A program made the position numbers and the translations under genes. From positions 13,478,501 through 13,542,500 of the forward strand of contig CM027377.1 in NCBI GenBank assembly GCA_015680905.1: a stretch of 64,000 nt of DNA, given 5' to 3'. Source of the stretch: Coptis chinensis (lineage: Eukaryota > Streptophyta > Magnoliopsida > Ranunculales > Ranunculaceae). Within the stretch, counting starts at the first letter, position 1; every line of letters starts with the position of its first letter. Shown piece by piece: positions 1 through 11,415 of this stretch. A model generated the notes under the pieces. The model was not told the DNA's origin. It did not search any database and saw nothing but the letters and a program-made list of their open reading frames with translations.

Positions 1-2
1 AC

Positions 3-56
3 TCTGATGAAGATGGGAATCCTGCAGCCCCAAAGAGGGATTCAAGACGAGCATAA
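3..56 (+). CDS. possible 3' end of an unidentified gene
   Basis: The window opens in a short open frame that runs to a TAA at 54-56 and translates as a polar, charged tail (SDEDGNPAAPKRDSRRA). Its composition looks like a protein C-terminus, and the following ~450 bases resemble a 3' UTR. Too little is present to recognise a family, and the frame could be chance. Another frame stays open to about position 69. Confidence 0.25.
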   Translation, partial: SDEDGNPAAPKRDSRRA

Positions 57-1200
57 ATGGTTGCCATGAACGGGGACATTGATGGCATAACAGCCTGTGA
101 CAGGAGAATTGCCACAGATACAGGCAGCACAAGTGCTGTAGCTGTGGAGGTGAAGTACTGGTAGTTTTTTAGGAATATGTGGATTGATCTCCTGATGATC
201 GTGCTTGTTCTCTCCATCGGGACTGATCGATCACAGATGAAGAAGAACTAAAAATGTCTCACAAGTGTATTGTATAACAAAAGAGAGCTAGGCTATGTGT
301 TTTCCCTGCTTGGAAGTCTTTATTGAATTTCTGCTTTGGTGGTGGTTTGGTTGATTGGTTTGGTGTTTTTGATGAAATAGATAGGTCAACTACTAAACTA
401 ACTCAGCTGCTGCAAACTTGGAGTTGTTTTAACATGGTTTTTAACAACACACATAGAGGCTCTTTCTTTGTGATCTCCACTCTTTTTTTTCGCTTTTGTT
501 ATTGAAGTGAGTAGCACGAAAAGAGCATGCGTAGTATATTATTAGCTTAATGCCTCAAACTAGCTTGGCTTTGAGCCTATTTTGCTTTTGGCAAAAAGAG
601 TTTGTTTTGGCCTTTGGGGTATCTTTGGATGTAATCCAACTCCAACCACATCAATCTTTGGTGGTCGATATGATAATGATGCGTAGTTTGCAAGAAAAAA
701 ATATTTTATTTCTTGACAAGGGAACTCTATAATATTTACTTTTTCTTCAAGGCAGCTAAGCTACTCATTATAGTCGCACAAAAATGGTAAACCGTTGTCA
801 TGACTGCGTACGGGTCACTGAATTGGGTCGTTTGATGGTTATAATCATAGCTGATTCTGGAGCTTAAGAAAAAATAGTGGGTCATACACCAAATATGAAT
901 GCTACATGTGCTGATATAGGCCGGAACAGTTAGGAATTTATTGGTTTTAGGGTAGGGGTGTGGATGGGGTAACTACCTGAAACCTAACCGGAACAGTTTA
1001 TAGTGGTTTTGGGTCTTAAAATATTAGACCCATTAAAAATTAAAAGTGGCCGGGTCTTTAAGAACCTGTTAAAACGGAATAATAAAAAATCGGTGAGTAC
1101 CTGAACTGAAACTGAAACCGAACCGAAACCAATTATTATGATTTTGATATATAAAATTTAATATTATATTACACTAAATAAATAATACAAACCCAAACAT
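57..1200. other. no gene recognised; possible 3' UTR then intergenic DNA
   Basis: The first ~450 bases could be 3' UTR of the leftmost gene. The rest is AT-rich, with short runs of ACCGAAACCGAAC-type simple sequence near 1080-1130 that recur near 2090-2130. The small open frames here have no coding character. Confidence 0.5.
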
Positions 1201-1203
1201 TAT

Positions 1204-1450
1204 AATATATAGTTTTTTTTAGGTGTAAATGTCTACTAAATATATAGGACTATCATAATAGTAAATAAATGTTATTAAATACATATTTTATAACATCACA
1301 TTGAATATGTGTATTATAAATATATATAGTTTTTTTTAGGTGTAAAAATCTACTAAATATATAGGGGTAGCATAATAGTGAATATATATTGTTGTAGTTT
1401 TTTTTAAATGCATGTTTTGTAACATTATATTGAACATGTGTATTATAAAT
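1204..1450. repeat. tandem duplication, unit about 120 bp
   Basis: Two adjacent, diverged copies both read TAGTTTTTTTTAGGTGTAAA, then CTACTAAATATATAGG, and end near TGTGTATTATAAATA. The copies start near 1210 and 1328. The region is AT-rich and non-coding. Confidence 0.7.
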
Positions 1451-1563
1451 ATTAATAATAATGTCAACGACTACACACATGTATAATATAAATTAATTAA
1501 TACAATGTAAATATTAACTAATAAACGTGTACATGATAATATTTATAAAAGTGAACATGCTTG

Positions 1564-1784
<221 letters not shown>

Positions 1785-2431
1785 ATGTACACGTGTTCGA
1801 TTTGAAATGTAAGTTAAAATATGCGTACATAACTACATACAATTTATGAGATGTATTTAAAGTTTTTAGAAAAATTTCAAAGATTATTGAATTTAGGACC
1901 ATTACAAGGGTTATTGTCGCACTAAAAACTAACTTTTATATCGGTTACGTAATTAAAAATGTAATTTTAGTAATAAAAATGTATAACCCGAGAAGGAATT
2001 GAAACCTGAATCAGAATTGACTTAATTAATGGGTATAGTTCCGAGTTTTAAAAAAAAAAACAAAAACCTGATAGGAACAACCGAACAATTAAAAATAGAA
2101 TCGAACCTGAAGCCGATAAAAACCGAACCGGCCCATAAACCACGCTAGTTTTAGTTTCCTTTGTTGCAGTTGTATTCACTCCTTAAATTAGAGTGGTACA
2201 GTTTCCATACTTAGTTCACTACTTAAATTAGAGTGATTAAGTTTCCATACTTAGTTTTTGAGGAATGTGACTGATGGCTGGTCTATACTCCTATGTCACT
2301 TTCAAAGATAAGCATTTTGATATTCCATATCCTCAAGATCTTGCAGACTGAGACCAGGTTATTGCCGCTGGATCTAAGCATGTCATTGGGTGTAGGGTTG
2401 ACGTTTCTTGTGTAGTATCTTCAGATATCGC

Positions 2432-2529
2432 AAAAAGCATTTTCGATCTTCACTATGGCTTATAATTATTTTATGAGAACAAAAAGCATTTTCGATCTTC
2501 ACTATGGCTTATAATTATTTTATGAGAAC
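2432..2529. repeat. perfect 49-bp tandem duplication
   Basis: The 49 bases beginning AAAAAGCATTTTCGATC and ending TTTTATGAGAAC occur twice in succession without a mismatch (2432-2480 and 2481-2529). The lack of divergence suggests a recent slippage or repair event. Confidence 0.95.
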
Positions 2530-3193
2530 GCAAAATAGAAAACATTGTTTTTGGAAGAATAGGTCCGCGTGGCGCGTACCATTCAAAAGCTAGAGTTAGT
2601 TGATTGCTCAATATTAGCATTCCTCGTCTCATTATATGAGATCTTGATACACATATACTATCGATGGGATTCATACCTTCTTGGAATATCAGTTCTCCAA
2701 AGATAATTATCCAAAGTTGCAGCATTGTTTATATATCTTGTTTATAAACTTTATATCATTGATTGAGTATAATATTTGGATATTTAAATCAAAACTCGGA
2801 ATCATTTGGGTTTAAATTATTCTCAATCGCCCAACTTGACTCGGATAGCTCTGATTAAACAAGGACATGTGATTGAGAAAAATCCAAAGTGAATCATGTT
2901 GGTAGTTTACTACTTTACTTGTAAATAAAAGCTATAATAGCATCTCTAGGTGGTGGTAGCATACTCTTTATATTTGAAGAAAAAGTTTGAAGAAGTTGGT
3001 CGTAAATTTTGACCAACTCTAGGTGGTCGCAAATTCGATAAGCAAAAGTCAACCCACGCGACAGTTGGAGTGTCGCCAAAGTACAATTCCAAAACAACTC
3101 ACGCGACATTAGGAGTGGCGCGCAACCATTCCAAAAGTTAAAAAAAAAAACTCATGCGACATTAGGAGTGGCGCGCGATAGTACTACTGGCGC

Positions 3194-3302
3194 GTGGTGC
3201 TGGTCAAAATATAAAAAAAAAAAGTGGGGCGACATTTGCAATGGCGCGCGACATTACCAATGTCGTCCCACTTTTTTTTTAATATTTTGACCAAAGACCA
3301 CG
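3194..3302. repeat. 109-bp imperfect palindrome
   Basis: The arms pair GTGGTGCTGGTC with GACCAAAGACCAC, continue through an A-run/T-run and GTGGGGCGACATT with AATGTCGTCCCAC, and meet around GGCGCGCG. It lies inside the inverted-repeat element. The flanking GCGACATTAGGAGTGGCGCGC motifs (3107-3180) are copies of the same core. Confidence 0.8.
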
Positions 3303-3584
3303 CCAAATTTGGCCCTAACGACCCTAACCCGCCCCATTTTTTTTAAGCCCTATAAAGCCCTACAACTTTTAGGGTAGGGCCGGGCCCTACGAAATGTAAT
3401 TTCTGAGGCGGGCTAAGATTCTAAAACATAGGTCCGACCCACAACCAAAAAATTGCAAAAAGCCCTTATCCGCCCAAACGGTTCATTTGCTTTCACCTAT
3501 AAATGGACATTCCATAATTGTTCGAACTTTTTGTTAAATATTTTCAATTAAAATAACATTGTCCTTTGATGCTTATCCTTAACA

Positions 3585-3935
3585 AATTATCTAAAAAGTT
3601 TGTTTTATATAAACAAAAAACTTGTTTTTACCGCTAGTACGAAGAACAATGAGCATTATCTAATAAAATAAGACCCAGCCCAAAAGATCATCAAGTCATA
3701 AACCATAACTTAATAATCCCTCAAGAAAAATATATTTAAGACCAAATTATATTTTTATTCACATTTAGAGGATGCCATTTTTTAAAACTAAAGATTTCAA
3801 TTCTAGCATTAAATAAAAATAACCCACCCACGATTTGTTTTATTAAAACCAAAAACAAAATAAGTTGGGTCCGAAAAATTTACATTTTAAAAATATCTCA
3901 AACCTTTTTATCACTTTATAGTTAAAAAGCCAATA
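3585..3935. repeat. diverged duplicate of 4815-5160
   Basis: The two stretches share AACAAATTATCTAAAAA, GCTAGTAC, CCCAAAAGATCA, ATCCCTCAAGAAAAATATAT, AAGACCAA and ACCCACCCACGATTT in the same order. One copy lies inside the inverted-repeat element and the other just outside its right end. The 4882-5121 copy keeps an antisense open frame of about 79 codons rich in hydrophobic residues. I do not recognise it and do not call it a gene. Confidence 0.75.
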
Positions 3936-4469
3936 TTTTCATTTCCATATATAAAAGCAGAAAGCTTGAATCACTTTTAAATTAGAAGAAAGGTAATATT
4001 ATATTTGTTTGAATCTATTATAGAAATAATTTATGATATTACAAATAGTTTAACAACTTCCATGACCCTTAACCAAAACTATTATGTTTCTTCTTTATAT
4101 ATATTACTTCTTCATTTAAAATGATAATATAATTATTTACCTCTATGTATTTCAATGTTAAATGTAATTTTAGTGAGGTTTGAGTCAATAAGAATCAAAT
4201 TCAATGTTGATGGTATTGTTCATTAGATTGTGGATGTGCATTTTAAATTTTTGGACTTATACAGATTATTATATGATTGGTTGGATGAACAATAGATTAT
4301 TCATACATTTTTTTTTGTAATATAAAAGTGAGTTTTAAAATGAATGTGGTAAAAATGAAAATATATAGGCTCATAGCTCTAAAGCCCCAATTCTAAAGCC
4401 CGAGGTGGTAAAACAATTTAAAGAGGGCTTCTTAGCTCATGTTTGATGTATTTCGACTTGTGACCCGCC

Positions 4470-5870
4470 CTATGAACAATGATTGAGGTATGAACAATAT
4501 ATAATATTTATTCATAAATGTTTATACGAATTATACCATTGCCCACCCCTATCTCATGAGGTATGAACATGATTGTTCAATATCAGCCATGTTTTTTTTT
4601 TTTTTGACCTTTGCAAAATTTTAATGTTGATACATTACCAATGTCGTTCCACATCCGCAACCAAATTGCAAAATTTGCGAAAAAGAATGCGAACAAACAG
4701 GTGATGCGACTGGATTTGTTACCACCTAGAGATGGAATTCCGAGATATTCCGAACTTTTCCTTCAAATATGAAGAAAAAGGCAGGTTATACTAACACCTA
4801 GAGATGCTCTAAGCCTATAACAAATTATCTAAAAAAGTTTGTTTTCTTTTCGAACTCAGACAAAACTGGATTTTTACCTGGCTAGTACAGATGACAGAAG
4901 TAATTATCTACATGGGCCAAGCCCCAGGCCCAAAAGATCAATGCGGCTAGCATAAACCAGCTCATAATAAATCCCTCAAGAAAAATATATATAAGACCAA
5001 TTTCGGGGAAAAACACTTTTAGAGGATGCCATTTTTTTTTGTAACTCATAAAGACAAATTCTAGCATTAAATAACCTACGAACCCACCCACGATTTCAAT
5101 TTTAATAACCCTCAAGGACAAAATAAGTTGGCCCGATCTTTTTACTTTTTTAAAAATATCAGTTTTACCTCTTTATGTTATTATAGATATAAAGTATAGG
5201 AATTTTTATTTATTTTTTAAATACCAGTTTCAACCCTTTGTGTTATGTTTATAAAACAGAGAAATTTAGTGATTACTCGTATCCAAATAGGTGAACATAC
5301 CTCATACACTATGTTGATGTATGAACAATGATTGTTCATACTCCAATAGGTGTTCTTATTAATCATACATTATGTTGAGGTATAAATAGTGATCGTGCAT
5401 AGCTTATATATGTTGAAGTATGAACAATGATTGTTCATATGAACATATGAAAAGTGATTGTTCATATGAACATATGAACAATGATTGTTCATAGCTCATG
5501 TTGAGGTGGTAAGAACAATTAATTTTCTTAGCTCATGTTTGATGTATGAACAGTGACCCCAAATAGGTATGAACAATGATTGAGGTATGAACAATATATG
5601 CTTGTTCATTCATACTCCAATAGGTGTTCTTACTGATAATACAGTATGTTGAGGTATGAACAATGATTGTTCATATCTCATGTTGTGGCATGAACAATGA
5701 TTGTGCATAACTCGTGTTGGAGTATGAACAATGATTGTTCATAGCTTATGTTGAGGTATGATTGTTCATACCCCAAATAGATATGAACAATTAATGTTCA
5801 TACTCTAATAATTCTTACTGATTATGCATTATGTTAAGGTATAAACAATGGTTGTTCATACTATATACAT
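4470..5870. repeat. array of short palindromes (ATTGTTCATA type)
   Basis: At least five exact copies of a 21-base palindrome, with arms TATGAACAAT and ATTGTTCATA around a central G, start near 5320, 5419, 5473, 5654 and 5723. Many degenerate copies lie between and before them. Spacers repeat phrases such as CTCCAATAGGTGTTCTTA and CTCATGTTGAGG. No coding frame runs through the array. Confidence 0.85.
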
Positions 5871-7283
5871 TGGGTTATTTGGGTTGATCTTTTGTTTTTA
5901 TTTGAAAATCCCGGTATACTTGACCTTTCATCTACCCGAGCCGTTTTTTATTTTGCATCAAGAGTATACTTGACATTTCATCTACCCAGTCCTTGTGAGT
6001 GATTAAAAAAAAAGTGATGTTGAGAGTGACTCTTTTGTCCGATTTGTCCTTGAGAGTTACTCCCTGTAAATCCCTAATGCATGGAAGCCCTCCATATATT
6101 TATTTCTCCATTTATTTATTTCTTATCTTTTTTCAAGATCCCCTTCACTTCAGCTTGATGGGCAATCGATCAATTTATTGGTTCAATTATGTATCATAGG
6201 ATGAGAGCTTGATCTGATGGTTGGTGAACTTGAAAAGATAACAGTAACAACATTCATGTAATGAAAAAGTTTGTAAATGAAAAAACAAAAAATAATTCAA
6301 AAGACTCACTTTCCAATTTTAATCGTAGTCTGGGATAGTCTGGGTTTTGAAACCATTGATAAGGATATTTTTTTTTGGCTTATAACAGCTAGAAAAACCA
6401 GATTTCATGTATTAATTATTAATGACAAACCGACTTTTTATATTTCATTCTTTCCAATTTTACCCTTCTATGCTTGGTATGCACATATTGTATATCTAAG
6501 ATGATGTGCACTTATATTTGTGCATACCGGATACTATTGTCTTTTTTTGGACAAGAGTCAACTATTTGTCCTTGAGAGTGTTTTAAATGAGGGTGGTTTT
6601 TTGGGTTCATTATTTCGAAATTTCTTCCTTATCAGTTTTGTCCCCATGAAAAATTCACAACAAATAAACTCTTGTAATCAAATATTCTTTACTATTTTCT
6701 TTTTCAAGATGATCACCACTTAATCATTTTATGAAAATAAACTCTTGTAATGAACATCACAAAGACTCTCGATAATTATACACCGCCACGAAATACGTAA
6801 TTATTGTATTGATCCAATAAGAATTAATTAATTCAGAAATATAAAAATGAAAAATATAATGAGAAACAAATTCATATTGGTTGAGTACTAAAGTGCAGCC
6901 AAGAGCAGAGCTGGCCATGGGAGGTGGGAAGGAGTTTGGTGTTAAAGGAATCATGAATCACGAGTTTGTTGTTAAGTCTTTATAAAGTTTAATTATATTG
7001 TTAGTTAGCGGATCTTCATCCTACTTAATAATTCAACACTTAGATATTTGGAATTTTTCAGTTGAAATGAGTTTTTTCGTACTCTTTACTTTTGTCTATG
7101 TAGATATATTTGTCTCTTCTTTTAACGTTAAATACAACATCTTTCATTTTCATAATGAAAATCCCCCAATTGTGCCAATCAATTACCAGTCCAATGGAGT
7201 TAGTTTGAAAACCATTATACCTTTCATCTTAAAAAGAAAATTTGAAACAAATAAATACAACACCACAACAAATAATGTGACTG

Positions 7284-7321
<38 letters not shown>

Positions 7322-8362
7322 CCTATAGATGAATTGGCATTTATGTGAATACAAAATAGAGCAAGGGATAGAATTTTTTGTTAAGGGGAATAAATGTATC
7401 CGAGATGTGTTATAATTTATAAAGATATTTGGTCTCCCTTGTGGCTTCATGTAATTTATTAACTTAGACTTTATTTTTCCAAGAAACTTATGATAATTTG
7501 TAGATGGAAGGAGTTCTAGCTAGGGACATATTTTATCTTGATACGTAAACAAACTCAAAAAAAATAAAGATTTTAAGTTTTATTAAAATTAATATTTTGT
7601 AGATATGATTTCCTAACTATTATAAACATTGTCACAAATAATCAAAAAAATCAAAAAATTCCAAATTTACCAAATGTTGTTAACAATTTACAAAATTTGG
7701 CTAATTATCAACCGTTCATTTTCACCATTTTTTATACTATATTTGGCAAGTTTTTAATTTTTTTTTTTTTTTTTATTATTACAATGTTTAGAATAGTTAG
7801 GAGATCATATCTATAAAATATTAGCCTAATATGAAATTTATAAATGCCCTAACGATTTTGAGTTTGTTTATGTGTCAAGATAAAATATGTTCCTAGAACC
7901 CCTCTCTTTGTAGATATGCTTATATAATTGCTACTGAAAAATTCTTCATGGTCAATTACTCAATTCTGTTGTAAACTACTATATAGGCTGATTTTGCCCA
8001 GATCGAACAACATGGTCAATTACTCAATTTTACTAACCGATGTAGTAGTAAACTCAACAAACTAATGGAACCTTAGACGGGCTTTTTCCAAACAAATTCC
8101 TGAGTCACATCGAGCTTCAACATGCCCCCACTTTAGAATTATTGTTTGGTGAAAGGATACAAAATTATAGTGGTTCAGAAATCTAAAAGCATGTATTAAT
8201 TGTATACTTAATCATCAATTATTCGTCTTGGTCCTAGATCACTAGATGTCTCGATGACTGAAGTCACCATTGCATGAAACTTTCATCTTTACCCAAATAA
8301 GAAAAGAAAAAGAAATACATGAAACTAGCATAACCATTAACCACCATTTCATATTATCATTC
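5871..8362. other. intergenic, no gene recognised
   Basis: AT-rich DNA with an (AT)n microsatellite at about 7287-7319 and poly(T) runs. Open frames here are short, hydrophobic by base composition, and show no family motif. Confidence 0.5.
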
Positions 8363-8371
8363 ACTAATAAA

Positions 8372-8757
8372 CGGTCAGGCTACGTTGACACTCCTAAATG
8401 ACACTCTAAATTGACACCCTTACTAAACACAATGATTTAATAGCCGATTTTTGATAGATATGATCTCCCCACTATGGATATGATATCCAAAAAAAATCAG
8501 CTCATTTCAATATGTGTAATTTTGTTAAAGTTGTGTTGAAGTTTGTAATTTTTTTAACGATCTATATTTTTTCAATTTTATAAATAAATTTGATAAGGCT
8601 AGATATGTCAAAATAAATTGAAATTTTGCAGACATGATCAACATGGTAAGAAGGCCATCTTCATCAAATATCAGCCATTAATTCATTATAGAAGTGAGGA
8701 TTTTAGTAAGTGTGTCAATTCAAAGTGTCATTTAGGGGTGTCAACGTAGCCTGACCA
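8372..8757. mobile_element. Mutator-like MITE with 9-bp target duplication
   Basis: Terminal inverted repeats of about 55 bp begin GGTCAGGCTACGTTGACAC at the left and end GTGTCAACGTAGCCTGACC at the right. The nonamer ACTAATAAA sits directly outside both ends (8363-8371 and 8758-8766). A 9-bp duplication is characteristic of Mutator-like elements. The ~270-bp interior has no coding capacity, so movement would have depended on transposase supplied elsewhere. Boundaries are seen directly; the superfamily is inferred from the duplication length. Confidence 0.88.
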
Positions 8758-8766
8758 ACTAATAAA

Positions 8767-9590
8767 AAACCAGTATGCAATAAATTCAAAAGTCAAAGAA
8801 GGAAGCTAACACACTATTGTTTGTGTTAGATAACTTAAACTAATAATAATATTACGACCAAACTAATGTTCCACAACTGCCGGGATTTTAGAATAACACA
8901 ATACACATTTCTTAAGTTTTTTAATTATCTATTGACTCTATTTGGCATGAATTTTCATTTGGTATTTCATTTGGTACAGCAGCTAGCCAGCTGCCAGCCG
9001 AGCACGGCGCAAGGCAGTCTCAACTCTCAACAGTAGGTGCCAAGGCTATAGGCCCAGTATATAATGGGCGTATTAATATTACTGCAGTCCAGTCTAAACT
9101 CCATTAACTTTATTTGCCAACTCTCTACACTCTACAGTGCCTACTGTCTACACTATTCAGTCTTCACCTCCAAATGCCATACTCTGCCATTTTCAAACCT
9201 CGATAATCTTCACAGAGAAAAGGGTAAACAACACTCACTCTTTCTTGATTCATTTCTGTTTTTATGCTTGTATGCACCAGTGCACCACCTCCATCATCAC
9301 AACCAGCCAAATCAGACGGTGTATAGTTGAAGGAAAAGATAATGCTCACTTCTCATAAACATGTTCATCTTTCATAGTTTTGGTTTGGTGGGGTTGCCAA
9401 GATTGAATATTCGTTTGCATATAGGGTTTAAGGGTAATGTGGATTGGGCTGGGTTTATGGGTTGGTGTTTTTATTTTGCATTATTTTGATTGCCCTAAAT
9501 TGTTGGCCCCAGTGTTCTTGTTATATAAATTCCTCCCTGACTGTAAAAGAAGAATAAAAGCAAGCAACAGCGTATCTTGATGATTTGAGA
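8767..9590. other. intergenic; possible upstream region of first F-box gene
   Basis: No gene is recognised. Short open frames near 9064-9358 overlap one another on both strands and carry no motif. A TTATATAAATT stretch near 9522 could be a TATA box for the F-box gene starting near 9590. Confidence 0.4.
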
Positions 9591-9596
9591 TGAAGA

Positions 9597-10930
9597 ACAC
9601 TGCCTTCAGAAGCAGTAACGAATATACTTTCTAGATTACCCACTGACTCACTCGTACAAGCTAGGCGGGTTTGCAAGTCTTGGTCCAACACAATCCATGA
9701 CCCTTACTTTCTGGCCCGTTATCAACCGCAGAATTACACTCAAAACAAGTGTTCCAGTTATGCTCTTTTAATTTATATTGTTGACACTAGTCTCTTCGAG
9801 TTTTGCTATGTGGAATATGATGGTAAAACACCCGCAATTACAAAGATTAATCACCCTCCAATTGAGTACAATACGTTTCCTGCAATTGTTGGTTCTTGTA
9901 ATGGTTTGATTTGTTTATCACGGACTGTCTTTAGCCGTAATTGTACCGCTCTTTACATGTGTAATCCGGTAACACGGGAATGCATCTACCTTCCAAAATA
10001 TGGGGACAGGGAGTATCTTCTGCACACTATGGTGAAAGGATTTTCTATACTACTACTATTGTACATACACCAAGAAGTGCAAACAATGCAGCCAAGAAAC
10101 TGGCAACCTTTGCTTTAACTTTAGTACCTACTGTATGGTTTAGTATAGCTCCAATATGGTTGAAACATAACCTGGAGCAGGACAATGTAATTATTGGTTA
10201 ACATAAATAAATAAGAATGATTAACAAAAAAAAAAAAAAAAATGGTGAAAGGATTTGGTTATAGTCCTACTAATGAGTACAAGGTTTTTGTAATATGCTG
10301 CACATATTGTGGTACAGATTTTGAGGGACAAGTTCTTGTTTATACTCTTGGTAAGGACACTAAATGGAGAAGGAACGGCAACGCCCCCTACTGGTTAAGG
10401 CACGACTATTCCTGTGTTCTTGTGAATGAAGCTCTTCACTGCCTGACCATGAGACTTTACTTCACTGATAATCAGATACTTGCGACAAAATAGTAGCGGT
10501 TTGATCTGGCGCATGAAGAGTTTCAAGTGATTCCATCACCACCTTGTTTTCGTCCTGTAAATCATTATTACCTAACTGAAAATCGCTTACTGGAGGAAAC
10601 TCTATGGACCAAGATATATTTGGTTCATCAACATGATGGACACATTGATAATATGGATGTTGAAGGAAACCCTATGGACCAAGAAGTACAGAGTTGGAAG
10701 GTCGCCAGATGAATTTATCCAGTAGAGTTCTACTGTCGTACAGTGGCAACGTTGATATTTTTTCTTACTATCCAAAAACTGGAAGCCTAGGGAAAACTCA
10801 CGAGTAAAAAGAGTCGAAGCAGGTCCTTACCTCAAGACTTGGGTATCTCTAAAGACCATCGGAGAAAACCCAATGAATAATCAGGAAGAATGGGTGAACC
10901 GGAAATCATTTTAGATGGGAAAGGGAAGCG
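9597..10930 (+). pseudogene. F-box protein (F-box associated domain type), disrupted
   Basis: The frame from about 9600 encodes a clear F-box (LPSEAVTNILSRLPTDSL, then RRVCKSWSNTI and HDPYFLARY). An F-box-associated beta-propeller-like region follows (INHPPIEYN, VGSCNGLICLS, LYMCNPVTREC). Intact homologues act as substrate receptors of SCF ubiquitin ligases. Against the sister copy at 12970, the ATG is out of frame by one base, so no in-frame start precedes the F-box. A LINE fragment interrupts the gene at 10044-10241, after which the frame resumes with GFGYSPTNEYKVFVI, YTLGKDTKWRRN and APYWLRHD. More indels follow near 10490. It cannot make the full protein and is a pseudogene. Confidence 0.88.
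10044..10241 (+). mobile_element. 5'-truncated LINE: RNase H tail, poly(A), 15-bp target duplication
   Basis: The 15-mer ATGGTGAAAGGATTT occurs at 10029-10043 and again at 10242-10256, flanking a 198-bp insert that ends in a run of 17 A. The insert's frame (PRSANNAAKKLATFAL, then a TAA) resembles the C-terminal end of the RNase H domain found in plant non-LTR retrotransposon polyproteins. Short 3' fragment, poly(A) and variable-length duplication together are the signature of target-primed reverse transcription. It lies in sense orientation inside the F-box pseudogene. Confidence 0.9.
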
Positions 10931-11415
10931 AGAAAGGAACAGGTGATCTCATTACAATTATCTATTGATTGAGCAAACCATTCTTAATGATTAGTGTAAA
11001 CTTTTCAAATCTAATCTTGTATTCCAAGTCGTGGAATCAAGTTCTTGTGTATCATTAGATTTCAAATCGATTCATACTCGACTTGTTCATATTGAGGATT
11101 GGTTGCCTGCAATGGCAACTCAATTTTTAATATTTAGAGATTACTTTTAGCCGTATATCCTCTTGGCAATTTATCCTCAATGCATGAATTCTGCGAAAGT
11201 GATCAGGATGATGTATGTATTTCTAAAAGTACTCGGTATGAATCAGGATGAGTACTCAGTACTCCCACCGGTTTATATTGCAAAAAGGTAAACCTTACAA
11301 GCCTCCCTAAGAGTTAGATCATTAAAAGGAGGCACACAAAGACGCTATAAGCCTAACATACCTAAGATCACTAGACATGCTACAATCAAACTCTAAGAAA
11401 GTAGAACTAGGAATC
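10931..11415. other. intergenic between F-box pseudogene and LINE ORF1
   Basis: Likely the former 3' UTR of the first F-box copy. No gene or clear repeat boundary seen. Confidence 0.4.

Larger units (their letters stand above)
2938..4809. mobile_element. candidate non-autonomous PIF/Harbinger-like element
   Basis: The left end reads TAGCATCTCTAGGTGG. The right end is its inverse (CACCTAGAGATGCTC), and the similarity continues inward to a TATTTGAAG motif at the left and CAAATATGAAG at the right. TAA lies immediately outside both ends (2935-2937 and 4810-4812), as expected for the 3-bp target of PIF/Harbinger elements, and GAGCATCTC-type termini are common among plant Tourist-like MITEs. A second CACCTAGAGATGG copy near 4729 gives a nested alternative right end. 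The interior holds a large palindrome and no transposase. The family assignment is inference from ends and target size. Confidence 0.5.

Noticed and set aside
4882..5121. Hydrophobic 79-codon minus-strand frame
   Set aside because: No family recognised, it is AT-rich, lies in a duplicated non-coding segment, and the sister copy does not keep the frame.
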